Assembly: GCA_021155195.1 (NCBI GenBank)
Contig: JAJNPV010000042.1
Span: 372,001 to 436,000, forward strand
Source of the DNA: Ohtaekwangia sp.
GTDB lineage: Bacteria; Bacteroidota; Bacteroidia; Cytophagales; Cyclobacteriaceae
Direction of reading: 5' to 3'
DNA: 64,000 nt
Under the pieces are notes generated by a model. That model made no database searches. It saw only the letters and a program-made list of their open reading frames with translations, and had not been told where the DNA came from. This document shows, piece after piece, positions 34,890 to 44,745 of the stretch (its first letter is position 1; every line of letters starts with the position of its first letter). Made by a program: the position numbers and the translations under genes.

Positions 34890-36672
34890 ATGATAAAGAA
34901 TATTCATGTTTTTTTACCAGTATTAGCGTTGGTTTTAATTAGCGGATCGTGTCGCAATAATAAAGACGATGATCCTGTACCTGTCATCCCTACACCAACT
35001 AATCCATCTGGCTTGCTCGATAATCTTTACAATCCAATTGATCCATCCATCGCTTCTTCCGTAGGTTTCTTTTTAGATGACTGGCAACCAAAAATGTTTG
35101 TCGTGCCTTCGTCTAGTAATGCTGGAACTGTGCCAGGTGGCGATCCAACCGATACAATAAATGTTGATCTCAATAAAGTGGTAGCCAAAGTTCCTAAGTA
35201 TATATTCGGCAACAACGCTAATCAATGGATGGGACAAATAGTTGATCAAACGGGGTTGATGGGGTATCTCAAAGACTTGAATACCAATGTACTTCGTTTT
35301 CCTGGAGGAAGCATTAGCGATTTGTATTTCTGGAATGCCCCTGTAAATTCTCCTCCTGCCGATGTAGCCACTACTATCTATAATTCGGATGGCTCAGCAA
35401 AAACAATGACTGCGGCTGACTGGTGGTACGGCACACGTACTAATAATGAAGATTGGACTATTTCACTGGACAATTATTACAAATTGTTGCAGCAAACAAA
35501 TAGTACGGGTATGATCACGGTAAATTATGGTTATGCTCGCTATGGTAAAGGAACTGATCCGGTAGCCACTGCGGCCCATCTTGCAGCAGATTGGGTTAGG
35601 CACGACAAAGGCATCTAAATATTGGGAGATTGGAAATGAAAATAATGGAACCTGGGAGGCAGGGTATAAAATAGATATCAATGATAATAAGGATGGTCAA
35701 CCCCAAATTATAACAGGAGCTTTATATGGTCAGCACTTCAAAATTTTTGCAGATTCAATGCGCAAAGCAGCACAAGATGTAGGTGCCACTATCAAGATTG
35801 GTGCACAAATCATTGGCAATACGCAAGCAAACTCGGGTCTTACCAGTTCTATATGGAATAGCAATTTGTTTAGCACGTTGGGCAACTATGCTGACTTTTT
35901 CATTGTGCATAATTACTATGCTCCGTGGCATCAAAACTCCACGGCCTCTGTTATTCTGAACTCGGCCATTACAGAAACAAAAGCGATAAGTGATTATGTA
36001 GCAAAAAGTGTAGCCGATAATCAGATTCAGCTAAAACCTATCGCGATGACGGAGTGGAATATAGAGTCGGAAGGAAGTAAGCAAAAAGTATCTGCTGTGG
36101 CGGGAATACACTCGGTACTTTGTGTAGGTGAAATGTTGATTAATGGGTTCGGTCAGGCAGCCAGGTGGGATCTTGCCAATGCATGGGATAACGGTAATGA
36201 TCATGGTTTGTTTAACAATAGTGCAGGTAGTAAAAACCCGAGTGAGAGCAAGTGGAATCCACGTGCTGCATTTTACTATTTATATTTTATGCAAAAGCAT
36301 CTAGGAGATCGGGTGGTAAGTACGACCGTTTCTCCTGCAAAATCTGAGTTAACTGCTTATTCGTCCACCTTTACCTCAAAGGAAGCAGGAACCATCATTG
36401 TTAATAGAGGAAATACTTCGCGAACTGCGTTGATCAATATCAATCATTTTAATCCCGGGGAAAAATACTATTGGTATGTTTTGAAACCAGGAACTGACAA
36501 TGGTGAGTTCTCAGGAAGTGTGTCTATTAACGGAACAAACGGTACAGGAACAATAGGGGGTTCTTTAAGTTATGCATCAATAAAACCATACTCCGCAGAT
36601 CTTAAGTCACAATCATTTAAGATTACGATACCAGCACGTTGTGTAGTTTATATGGTGGCAGAGTCAAAATAA
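34890..36672 (+). pseudogene. Clan GH-A hydrolase (GH51/GH39-like), split by a frameshift
   Basis: Two overlapping frames together make one enzyme of about 590 residues. The first (ATG 34890, lipobox ISGSCRNN) carries NVLRFPGGSISDLYFWN and ends at a stop at 35616-35618, just after WVRHDKGI. The second, open from before 35581 and shifted by one base, continues with KYWEIGNENNGTWEAGY, in which the acid/base Glu is encoded at 35638-35640. The nucleophile Glu lies in IAMTEWNIE (36052-36054), and the frame ends at 36672. The break is about 25 bases upstream of the catalytic Glu codon. A two-base loss would best restore the usual DxGRxKYW spacing (from memory of the family). It could be a true pseudogene, a sequencing error or recoding. 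Exact family not fixed. Confidence 0.8.
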
Positions 36673-36781
36673 TTAAGAGCAGTTCAGTTTAAAAATTGGG
36701 TTAATTGTTTTTCAATTGCCTTGAAAATCTTTTAAAATACTCAATCATTAAAATTACTATCTTGAAACACTTACACGTTTC

Positions 36782-37930
36782 ATGGCAACTGGATCCGCTT
36801 CCCATACTTACTCTAACCATGTTCAATTAATAAAGGGTGGGCACGATTTTTTTAAAATCCTGAAGTCAAAGATTGCTGAGGCCAAGAAAACCATCTATTT
36901 TCAGTTCTATATTTTTGACGAAGATGAAACCGGACGCAGCGTTGCCAATCAGCTGATAGAAGCTGCGAAGCGCAACGTAAGTGTTTACCTGTTGCTTGAT
37001 AAATACGGATCTAATAATCTTTCTTCTGATTTCATTCAGGAATTAAAAGATGCCGGTATTCAATTCCGTTGGTTCACAGCCTTTTTTAAGAACAGGAAAT
37101 TTTACGTAGGCAGGCGCCTTCATCATAAAATAATTGTGATTGATAGCGAAAAAAGTTTTGTCTGTGGTCTTAACATTAGCAACCGATATAATGAAGTTGA
37201 CGGTAATCCGGCTTGGATGGATTGGGCTGCTTATACCGAAGGAGTAACTTCGCTTCAGTTGGAACAAATTTGTAAAAAAAGAATTCGTGATCATTCTCCG
37301 GGTAAAATCAGGTTTGATGAACATACCCCAGACAAAAAGCGGTATGCGGTAAATGTCTGTATAAACGATTGGGTTTCACGAAAGTCGCAAATCACAACCA
37401 GCTATTTGAAAGCTATCCGGGCAGCTACTACCTCTATTCATATTATGTCTCCTTACTTTCTTCCCGGGCACCTGTTTCGTAGTGCATTAAAGCGTGCAGC
37501 AAAGCGAGGAGTTACCGTTCAATTAATTCTTGCTGGAAATTCGGATATACCTTTTGGTAAATATGCAGAGCGGTATATGTACGAATGGTTGCTAAAGAAT
37601 AACATTCAGGTGTATGAGTATCAACCCAGTATATTGCATGGAAAAATTGCTACGAGTGATGGCCAGTGGAGTAGTGTTGGATCGTACAATGTTAATAACC
37701 TAAGTGCGTATGCAAGCATCGAACTAAATCTGGAAATTATAAATAAGAGTTTCGCTCAGGAAGTTCAAAGTCGATTAGATGAAATTATAAAAAATGATTG
37801 TCAGCAAATAACACAGCAAGTGTATAAGTACGAAACCAATGTATGGAAACGTTTTGCGTATGGGTCAATGTATAATTTTATGCGCTTGATGTTATTCATT
37901 TTTACATTTCGTAAACCGCATCACGAGTAA
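36782..37930 (+). CDS. Phospholipase D-type phosphatidyltransferase (cardiolipin synthase-like)
   Basis: A 382-residue PLD-superfamily enzyme with two catalytic HKD motifs: HHKIIVIDSEKSFVCGLNIS (about residues 115-134) and HGKIATSDGQWSSVGSYNVN (about 287-306). Such soluble two-HKD proteins, as ClsB, join phospholipids to make cardiolipin or related lipids. No N-terminal membrane helices are seen, unlike ClsA; a hydrophobic/aromatic C-terminal stretch may bind the membrane. The next gene starts immediately at the following base, indicating a tight operon. Confidence 0.85.
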   Translation: MATGSASHTYSNHVQLIKGGHDFFKILKSKIAEAKKTIYFQFYIFDEDETGRSVANQLIEAAKRNVSVYLLLDKYGSNNLSSDFIQELKDAGIQFRWFTAFFKNRKFYVGRRLHHKIIVIDSEKSFVCGLNISNRYNEVDGNPAWMDWAAYTEGVTSLQLEQICKKRIRDHSPGKIRFDEHTPDKKRYAVNVCINDWVSRKSQITTSYLKAIRAATTSIHIMSPYFLPGHLFRSALKRAAKRGVTVQLILAGNSDIPFGKYAERYMYEWLLKNNIQVYEYQPSILHGKIATSDGQWSSVGSYNVNNLSAYASIELNLEIINKSFAQEVQSRLDEIIKNDCQQITQQVYKYETNVWKRFAYGSMYNFMRLMLFIFTFRKPHHE

Positions 37931-38944
37931 ATGGATTCAATCACACATATTGCCATAGGTGCCCTTATCGGTGATGCTGTTGCTGGCAAGGCACTTGGCA
38001 AGAGGGCGCTTATTATTGGTGCGGTTTGCCAAAGCATTCCGGATGTAGATTTTATTAACGCCTTCATTCTTTCACCCACCGAAAACCTATTGGCGCATAG
38101 AGGACTAACACACTCCTTTCTGTTCGGAATTCTTATTACAATTTTCCTTTCATGGCTGGCCAGCCGATGGAAACGATTCCCCGCGGTGAGCATCAAGAGT
38201 TGGATGTGGTTTATTGGAACAGAAGTGTTAGTGCATCTTTTACTGGATTCATTAAATGCTTATGGAGTAGGTTGGTTTGAGCCTTTCTCCAGCAGGCGGT
38301 TTTCGTTTAACGTCATCTTTGTGGCCGATCCTCTATATTCCGTCTGGTTAGGAATAGCGTGCCTGGGTATGTTGATGGTATATAAGAATCACGAAAGGCG
38401 AAGGAAATTTGTTTTCATGGGATTGATTGTAAGTTCATTATACCTATGTGTTTGTTTGATTAATAAAACAATCATTAATAAGCGAATTGAAACAACATTA
38501 AAAAATAAAGGAGTAGTGTGGAAGCGATATTTTGCAACCCCAACCGCCTTTAACAATATGTTATGGTACTGTGTAGCAGAAAAGGATTCTTCTTTTTATA
38601 TAGGGTATAGTTCTATTTGGGATTCCTCTTCTGAAATTTCGTTTACTCAGTTTGATCAACAACGTTATTTAATAGAGAATACCTCAGATGATAAAGAGAT
38701 TGGAAACCTGATTCAGTTTTCGAATGGATATTTTACAGTAGAGCGGATGGAGGGTGAAGCCCTGCTTTTTAACGATTTGCGTTTTGGTCGCATCGCAGGC
38801 TGGCAAAATAAGCCAGCCGGGTTTTCATTTCATTATTACCTGAAGGATCCTGATAGAAATCTGTTGGTGATTCAGCGGGGAAGGTATGCGGAATGGAATG
38901 TTCCTACTATGAAGTCCCTCGCAATCAGAATAATGGGAGAATAG
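37931..38944 (+). CDS. Membrane-bound metal-dependent hydrolase (YdjM/DUF457-like)
   Basis: A 337-residue inner-membrane protein. The N-terminal half has four to five helices and the family's His/Asp motifs: ITHIAIGALIGDAV, SIPDVDF, LLAHRGLTHSFLFG and LLLDSLNAYGVGWFEPFSSRRF. The motifs resemble the LexA-regulated YdjM hydrolases; the true substrate is unknown, though phospholipid has been suggested for relatives. The soluble C-terminal 130 residues are of unknown fold. Its ATG directly abuts the PLD stop codon, so both probably act in membrane lipid metabolism (inference). Confidence 0.8.
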   Translation: MDSITHIAIGALIGDAVAGKALGKRALIIGAVCQSIPDVDFINAFILSPTENLLAHRGLTHSFLFGILITIFLSWLASRWKRFPAVSIKSWMWFIGTEVLVHLLLDSLNAYGVGWFEPFSSRRFSFNVIFVADPLYSVWLGIACLGMLMVYKNHERRRKFVFMGLIVSSLYLCVCLINKTIINKRIETTLKNKGVVWKRYFATPTAFNNMLWYCVAEKDSSFYIGYSSIWDSSSEISFTQFDQQRYLIENTSDDKEIGNLIQFSNGYFTVERMEGEALLFNDLRFGRIAGWQNKPAGFSFHYYLKDPDRNLLVIQRGRYAEWNVPTMKSLAIRIMGE

Positions 38945-39064
38945 TAGCAACCGATTGTGATCCAATTGTGTAAATAAGCAATCTTAGTTCGAGACAAAAA
39001 GGGCAAATTCATATCGACAGAATGGGGTATTTTATCTCTTTTTTTTATCTAACCCTTTATTAGC

Positions 39065-39098
39065 TTGCATGAACTTAGATTTTTAAGTTTTACATTTG
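39065..39098 (+). promoter_or_regulatory. Promoter of the second susC operon, TTG-N23-TACATTTG
   Basis: A TTG at 39065-39067 and an exact -7 element at 39091-39098 lie 22 bases before the ATG at 39121. No direct repeat or regulator gene is associated with it. Confidence 0.6.
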
Positions 39099-39120
39099 GT
39101 AGGAATGGTATTGTGAGCTA

Positions 39121-42100
39121 ATGAGGAATTTTTACGGATTACTAATAGGAATTTTTTCTTTCGTGGTTGCCCAATCGCAGCAGTTAACGGGTAGAATCAT
39201 TTCACCCACTGATCCAGATGGCTTACCGGGTGTGAACGTTTCTATAAAGGGAACTTCATTGGGTGCCATAAGCGACATCAATGGCATTTTTTCCATTGCA
39301 GTTGAATCTGGTTCAACCCTTGTCTTTTCATTCATTGGCTATAAAACTCAAGAATTGTTGTTTAATGGCCAAACTTCCGTTGTGATTACTATGGAGGAAT
39401 CAGCCAGCGAACTGGATGAAGTAGTGGTGGTAGGATATTCCTCTATCATAAAACGAAATATTACAGGCGCTGTTTCTACGATCAATGCCGATAATTTAAA
39501 AAGCATTTCCGTGAACGGACTTGATCAAGCCCTGCAAGGTCAGGTTGCCGGAGTACAGGTTACGCAATCTTCCGGCACCCCAGGGGGAGGAGTTTCAATT
39601 CGTATTCGCGGTGCTACTTCTATTTCTGCCAGTAACAGGCCATTGGTGATTATTGATGGTATTCCGGTGGAAACAGGTGGATTAGGTGCAAGGGACTTTG
39701 GAGGTCAAAGCGATAATGCCCTTTCACTTTTAAATCCTAACGACATTGAAACGTATACGGTGCTTTCCGATGCATCCGCGAAAGCGCTGTATGGATCGCG
39801 CGCCTCCAATGGAGTTATTGTAATCACTACTAAACGAGGCAGGAATTCTCAAACTAAAATTTCGTTTGATGTGCAACGAGGGATCATTGATCCGGTAAAA
39901 ACGTTAGACCTGTTAAATGCATCCCAACTACTGGAATTGCAGCGCGAAGCAGTAACGAATGCCGGAGAAAATCCGGATGGTTTTGGATTGATAAAAGGAG
40001 TAACAGATGCAGTCAATACAAATTGGCAAGATGAAGTGTTGCGAACAGGCATTATGCAGCAGTATCAGGTATCAGCCGCTGGTGGCGATGAGAACACTGC
40101 ATTTTATATTAGCGGAAATTTTAGGGAAGAAGAAGGGGTTCAAATTAATAATAAATTTCAACGCTACGGGTTTACCTTGAATCTTGATCAGAGACTTACT
40201 TCAAAACTTTCAGCTTCAACCAGTATTTCGCTTTCTCGTTCGCTTAATAAAAGAGTGAAAGGGGATAATTTTTTAGATGGCGTTTATTCGGGAGCTGTGA
40301 AAAGCCTTCCCTACCATGTTCCCTATGATGAAGAGGGGTTCTTAGTGGGTCCGGCTTCTGCCCTCTATGCAGGGTTCCCAAATTTTAATCCGGTGGCGCA
40401 GGCATTGCTTCCACGCTTTAATACAGTAACGGCAAAAGCACTTGCTAATCTCAATCTAACGTATCAAGTAAAGCCTAATTTAAGAATAAAGGCTCAGTCG
40501 AGTTTGGATTATAACAATGTTACGGAAGATCAATATGAAAATTCTCAAACTGCCATTGGAGGATTTTTGCCCAGTGTAGGGGGGCAGGGATATGGTGTTT
40601 TTTCGGCTAATACGTATACCAATATAGATTCATATCTTACCCTTTCGTATGACATCGAATTTGCAAGTAAGCATAGACTAAATGTAGTAGCTGGTTCAGA
40701 ATTGTATCAGAGTTTTGCAACTGGAGGAAATGCACAAGGCCGTTTATTTGCAAGTGATGATTTTACGTATATTCAATCGGCTGGTATTGTTGATAATGGT
40801 TCATCATACAAGGAACCTCCGCATTCTATCTTATCTTTTTTTACAGAAGCTCGCTACGATTATGATGATCGTATTTTAGTAACGGCTAGTCTAAGAACGG
40901 ATGGGTCTTCGAACTTTGGGCCGAATAATCGATTTGGATATTTCCCAGCATTATCCGCTGCTTGGCGAATTTCCCAAGAAAGTTTTTTTAAGTCGTCAAT
41001 TATTGATGACTTAAAACTGAGAGGGAGTGTTGGTTTTACAGGTAATGAACGAATTGGAGGATTTAATTTTCTGGGTCAATGGGGAACGTCAACCTATAGT
41101 GGAAGTTCAGGTGTGGTCCCTCTTAACGTACCAAATCCTAATATCAAATGGGAGACAACTCAAGAACTCAATTTAGGGGTTGATGTCAGTGCGTGGAGTG
41201 GTCGTTTGCAAACAATCTTTAATGTTTACTATAATAAAACAAAGGACTTGTTACTTACCAGGCCTTATCCATTGACTACAGGTTTTGGTGGTATTGCCGA
41301 TAACATTGGCGAAATGGAAAATAAAGGAATCGAGTTAACACTTACCTCAGTGAATATTGATAAGGCTGTAAAGTGGACGACTACATTAAATGCATCACGT
41401 AACCTTAATAAAGTATTATTTCTTGCGGACTCCATTCCATTGTATAGAGGATATTCGGGAGAAGGAGTGGATGCAACAAACATTATTAAGGAAGGCGAAC
41501 CGTTGGGATCCTTCTGGGGATTAAATTATTTGGGCGTTAACCCTGCTACAGGCGATGCCATGTATGAAGATCTAAATAAGGATGGTGCGATTACCAATGC
41601 CGATGCTATGGTAATTGGGAATGCACAACCTAAACTGATTGGTGGAATTACCAACAGAGTAGCCTATAAGCGGTTTGATCTCTCAATATTTTTTAATTTT
41701 TCGTTAGGGAATAAAGTACTCAATTTTTCTAAAGCCTCATTTGTGAACATGGGTGGTGATATTCAGACCAACCAGTCAGTGGATGCACTGCGAAGGTGGC
41801 AAAAGCCGGGTGATGTAACGGATATACCGCGTTACGAGTTAAATAGTACAACTAATAATTTACATAGCAATCGCTTGTTGGAAGATGCGTCCTATCTCCG
41901 ATTGAAGAATTTGAGTTTTGGATATAATCTTCCCACAAAAATTGTTAACAAAGCAATGTTTGAGCAGGTGCGGGTATCAATTTCTGCAACCAACTTATGG
42001 ACCTTAACAAAATATTCTGGTTCCGATCCTGAAGTAAGTACACTGGATGGATCTACTTCTGCTCAGGGAATTGATTTCTTTACGCTGCCTCAGGTGCGCA

Positions 42101-42135
42101 CAATTACGGTGGGAATAAATGCTGTGCTCAAATGA
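39121..42135 (+). CDS. SusC/RagA-type TonB-dependent transporter (second locus)
   Basis: A 1004-residue outer-membrane importer. A short signal peptide ends at VAQSQ. A carboxypeptidase-D-like domain follows (about 22-95, LTGRIISPTDPDGLPGVNVS), then the RagA signature VVVGYSSIIKRNITGAVSTI, plug motifs QVAGVQVTQSSGTPGG and IRIRGATSI, and a barrel ending ITVGINAVLK. It is clearly distinct from the susC at 25122. The stop overlaps the SusD start (ATGA, 42132-42135). The genes behind it encode a protease and no glycosidase, so peptides are a plausible cargo. Confidence 0.95.
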   Translation: MRNFYGLLIGIFSFVVAQSQQLTGRIISPTDPDGLPGVNVSIKGTSLGAISDINGIFSIAVESGSTLVFSFIGYKTQELLFNGQTSVVITMEESASELDEVVVVGYSSIIKRNITGAVSTINADNLKSISVNGLDQALQGQVAGVQVTQSSGTPGGGVSIRIRGATSISASNRPLVIIDGIPVETGGLGARDFGGQSDNALSLLNPNDIETYTVLSDASAKALYGSRASNGVIVITTKRGRNSQTKISFDVQRGIIDPVKTLDLLNASQLLELQREAVTNAGENPDGFGLIKGVTDAVNTNWQDEVLRTGIMQQYQVSAAGGDENTAFYISGNFREEEGVQINNKFQRYGFTLNLDQRLTSKLSASTSISLSRSLNKRVKGDNFLDGVYSGAVKSLPYHVPYDEEGFLVGPASALYAGFPNFNPVAQALLPRFNTVTAKALANLNLTYQVKPNLRIKAQSSLDYNNVTEDQYENSQTAIGGFLPSVGGQGYGVFSANTYTNIDSYLTLSYDIEFASKHRLNVVAGSELYQSFATGGNAQGRLFASDDFTYIQSAGIVDNGSSYKEPPHSILSFFTEARYDYDDRILVTASLRTDGSSNFGPNNRFGYFPALSAAWRISQESFFKSSIIDDLKLRGSVGFTGNERIGGFNFLGQWGTSTYSGSSGVVPLNVPNPNIKWETTQELNLGVDVSAWSGRLQTIFNVYYNKTKDLLLTRPYPLTTGFGGIADNIGEMENKGIELTLTSVNIDKAVKWTTTLNASRNLNKVLFLADSIPLYRGYSGEGVDATNIIKEGEPLGSFWGLNYLGVNPATGDAMYEDLNKDGAITNADAMVIGNAQPKLIGGITNRVAYKRFDLSIFFNFSLGNKVLNFSKASFVNMGGDIQTNQSVDALRRWQKPGDVTDIPRYELNSTTNNLHSNRLLEDASYLRLKNLSFGYNLPTKIVNKAMFEQVRVSISATNLWTLTKYSGSDPEVSTLDGSTSAQGIDFFTLPQVRTITVGINAVLK

Positions 42136-43484
42136 AAAAGATCTTTAACTATATTTCCTTGATCCTATTCTTTGTGATAATCAGTTGTTCTGATTTGTTA
42201 GAACCGGAACCGATTGATTTGCTTACTGATGATGTAGTGTTGAATGAGCCGAAAGATGTTCCAAATGTTGAGATTGGGTTATACAGTGCATTCAGGCCAA
42301 TTATTCCGGCAGCAGTAATTGCGGGCGATTGTACAGCCGATATGTTGATTCACAACGGCACGTTTACACAATACAGAGAATTAGGGACGAAACAAATTAC
42401 TTCAGCCAACGCATCAGTTGCAACTCTTTGGGGTAGCATTTACAATACGGTTTACCTGGCTAATTTTATTATCGAACGATTGCCGCAAGTTTCGGGTGTC
42501 ACAGCTGCTCAGCGCGATAAAGTATTGGGAACGGCTCACTTTCTAAGAGGCTATGCTTATTTTGTGGCACTCTATTCTTTTGGCGGTGTACCAAAAGTAA
42601 CAGACATCGCCATTGATGTTAACCGAAACATTGCACGTGCGTCTGAAAGTGAAATCCTTGATTTTATTTTAGAAGATTATACAGAAGCGCTTGCCAGGGT
42701 GCCGAGTGCTTCATCCAATGCAGCGTTTGTTAACACAAATTCAGTACGCGCAGCGTTGGCAAAGTATCATCTATATCTTGGTAACAATGTACAAGCCGAG
42801 AGTTTTGCAACAAATATAATTGCATCTAATCAGTATCAGCTCGAACCGAATTTTGTGAATCTGGTGACCAGAGATTTTACGGCCGAAGCAATCTTTGAAG
42901 TAGGGTATACGATTGCGGATGATCCGGGAACAAATGGAAGCATCGGGTTAAATAACCTCTTTGTGGGTAGGCGTGAAATAATTCCTTCCAATCAGGTTAT
43001 TGTGGCGTTGGCCTCTGTGGAATCTGGTGACCGATTTACTTCTATCGCTTTCAATTCAAGTAATTTAAAAGGAAGTGATAACGGATGGTCAGTAGCTAAA
43101 TATGGCACGGCTGATGAAGATAATAATAATGTGGTAGTATTTAGGTTGGCCGAGATGTATTTAATACGTGCGGAGGCTCGCACAAAACAAAACAATACAA
43201 CGGGTGCCCGCGATGACTTAAATGTACTTCGCACTCGGGCTAAAGCACCCCTTATAACTTCAGCAAGTCAGAGTCAGCTTATTCAACTAATTGAAGATGA
43301 ACGCAGATTTGAGTTAGCTTTTGAAGGTCATCGATGGTATGATCTTGTGCGTACAAACCGCGCGAAGACAGTAATGAGTGCCTTCTCGTCAAATTGGAAA
43401 GATGCATACGAGTTATGGCCAATACCGCAACGCGAAATTTTAAATAACCCTGCCCTGGCAGGAAATCAGAATCCGGGCTATTGA
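42132..43484 (+). CDS. SusD/RagB-type lipoprotein (second locus)
   Basis: A 450-residue surface lipoprotein. The signal ends in a lipobox at VIISCSDLLEPEP. SusD hallmarks are GTAHFLRGYAYFVALYSFGG, VFRLAEMYLIRAEARTK, ERRFELAFEGHRWYDLVRTN and the terminal LWPIPQREILNNPALAGNQN. It is shorter than the PUL SusD (574), as is common for RagB-like and peptide-linked members. It overlaps both neighbours by ATGA junctions, indicating tight stoichiometric translation with SusC and the next lipoprotein. Confidence 0.94.
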   Translation: MKKIFNYISLILFFVIISCSDLLEPEPIDLLTDDVVLNEPKDVPNVEIGLYSAFRPIIPAAVIAGDCTADMLIHNGTFTQYRELGTKQITSANASVATLWGSIYNTVYLANFIIERLPQVSGVTAAQRDKVLGTAHFLRGYAYFVALYSFGGVPKVTDIAIDVNRNIARASESEILDFILEDYTEALARVPSASSNAAFVNTNSVRAALAKYHLYLGNNVQAESFATNIIASNQYQLEPNFVNLVTRDFTAEAIFEVGYTIADDPGTNGSIGLNNLFVGRREIIPSNQVIVALASVESGDRFTSIAFNSSNLKGSDNGWSVAKYGTADEDNNNVVVFRLAEMYLIRAEARTKQNNTTGARDDLNVLRTRAKAPLITSASQSQLIQLIEDERRFELAFEGHRWYDLVRTNRAKTVMSAFSSNWKDAYELWPIPQREILNNPALAGNQNPGY

Positions 43485-44257
43485 TGAAGAAGGTATTTGC
43501 TATACTATCCGTTCTTACACTTTTCGTAATCGCAAGTTGCGAAACGGAACGTGTGATTTTTACAGGTCCTTTCTTTGTTAGGTTTTCAGAATCTGCTTTG
43601 AGTGTTAAAGAGAGCTTTAGCAAGGAGATTGATATTGAAGTGCAGGTGGCATCGCCCAAAGTAGAAGAGGATGTTATAATCTCGTATAAAATATCGGGCA
43701 CTGCACGGGTTGGAATTGATTATACAATTGTGGGCGAATCGGGTAAAGTCACTGTTAAGAAAGGTGAGTATTTTGGTTTGATCAAAGTAAAATTGATAAA
43801 CAACTCCAATAATATTATTAGAAGTCAGGATGTAGTATTTACGTTGGAGTCTGTTGGTGGAAATCTGCAAATTGGCCAGGGTGAAAGCGCCATCGGCAAA
43901 GCGTACACGCTTACTATTATCGATGATTGTATTTTAGGGGGAACTTACATTGGCCAACGAGGATCAGTGCAAGTGCCCGACATCTTCATTACAAGCACTG
44001 ATTGTGAAAACTATATTTTATCCGATTGGAACATTAACGTATTCAATTCCAGTACAATAATGGACTTAAAATTTATTGATAATGGAGATAATACATTGAC
44101 CATTCCCGAACAAGAAGAAGAGAATCTTGACGAAAGTCAGGCAACCATTCGTGGTACAGGTGTAGTTGACCCAATTACCCGAAAAATAATATTAACCATT
44201 ACCTTGGTTGATTTTCCAAATCAGCCACAAGTTACCATCACCTATTTGCCGGATTAA
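43481..44257 (+). CDS. Calx-beta-like lipoprotein
   Basis: A 258-residue lipoprotein with lipobox VIASCETE. Residues 28-125 resemble a Calx-beta (calcium-binding immunoglobulin-like) domain: LSVKESFSKEIDIEVQVASP, then ISGTARVGIDYTIVGESGKV and KKGEYFGLIKVKLI. The remaining 130 residues form an unassigned, probably beta-rich domain starting CILGGTYIGQRGSV. Its ATG overlaps the SusD stop, so it is likely an accessory surface protein of the SusCD complex, in the SusE position. Confidence 0.75.
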   Translation: MMKKVFAILSVLTLFVIASCETERVIFTGPFFVRFSESALSVKESFSKEIDIEVQVASPKVEEDVIISYKISGTARVGIDYTIVGESGKVTVKKGEYFGLIKVKLINNSNNIIRSQDVVFTLESVGGNLQIGQGESAIGKAYTLTIIDDCILGGTYIGQRGSVQVPDIFITSTDCENYILSDWNINVFNSSTIMDLKFIDNGDNTLTIPEQEEENLDESQATIRGTGVVDPITRKIILTITLVDFPNQPQVTITYLPD

Positions 44258-44259
44258 TT

Positions 44260-44739
44260 ATGCTTATGAAGAAATTATTTTATCTTCTCCTACCTGCATT
44301 AATTACTTTTAGCGGTTGCACCGAAGAAGTAACACCAACCCCTTATACCTATACTAAATTTTTTACAGGTGAGAATAGTAAAACCTGGAAACTAAAAATC
44401 CTTGAAGAGACTTTGGATGGAAAAGTTATTGACCGATTTACCATTAGCTGTGCAGCGGATGACAGGTACATTTTTTTTGCCGAAACAGGACATGCATTTC
44501 AAGCTATAACAGGCAATAATAGATGCAGTACTGAGGAGCAAGGGCTGATTGAAGATGTATGGACATTTAACAACGCCAGCGCTACACTTACCATGGTGCT
44601 ACCTTTTTTTGGGGTGTTTAGCCCGTTGCCGTTTATTGTTCGCGATGTGGACAAAAATGGTATGGTACTGGAGATTTTTCTGGATCAGGAAAACACAAAT
44701 AGTTACCGCATTCATCTGGATGTGGTAGATGAAGATTAG
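44260..44739 (+). CDS. Small lipoprotein of unknown function
   Basis: A 159-residue lipoprotein with lipobox FSGCTEEV. The body reads FFTGENSKTWKLKILEETLDG and later EDVWTFNNASATLTMVLPFFG, a lipocalin-like pattern (K.W.L....DG, then WTF). Bacteroidota SusCD loci often carry such lipocalin-like lipoproteins. No binding site can be named. The first codon may be ATG 44260 or 44266. It lies 2 bases after the Calx-beta gene and 6 before the protease. Confidence 0.65.
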   Translation: MLMKKLFYLLLPALITFSGCTEEVTPTPYTYTKFFTGENSKTWKLKILEETLDGKVIDRFTISCAADDRYIFFAETGHAFQAITGNNRCSTEEQGLIEDVWTFNNASATLTMVLPFFGVFSPLPFIVRDVDKNGMVLEIFLDQENTNSYRIHLDVVDED

Positions 44740-44745
44740 AGCGTT

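Noticed and set aside
35581..36672. Second half of the split hydrolase as an independent gene
   Set aside because: It lacks a signal peptide and the first half of the barrel, and begins inside the upstream frame; it only makes sense as part of one broken gene.
20068..36700. Polysaccharide locus as an integrative element inserted at tRNA-Cys
   Set aside because: No integrase, no duplicated tRNA 3' end and no clear change in base composition were seen.
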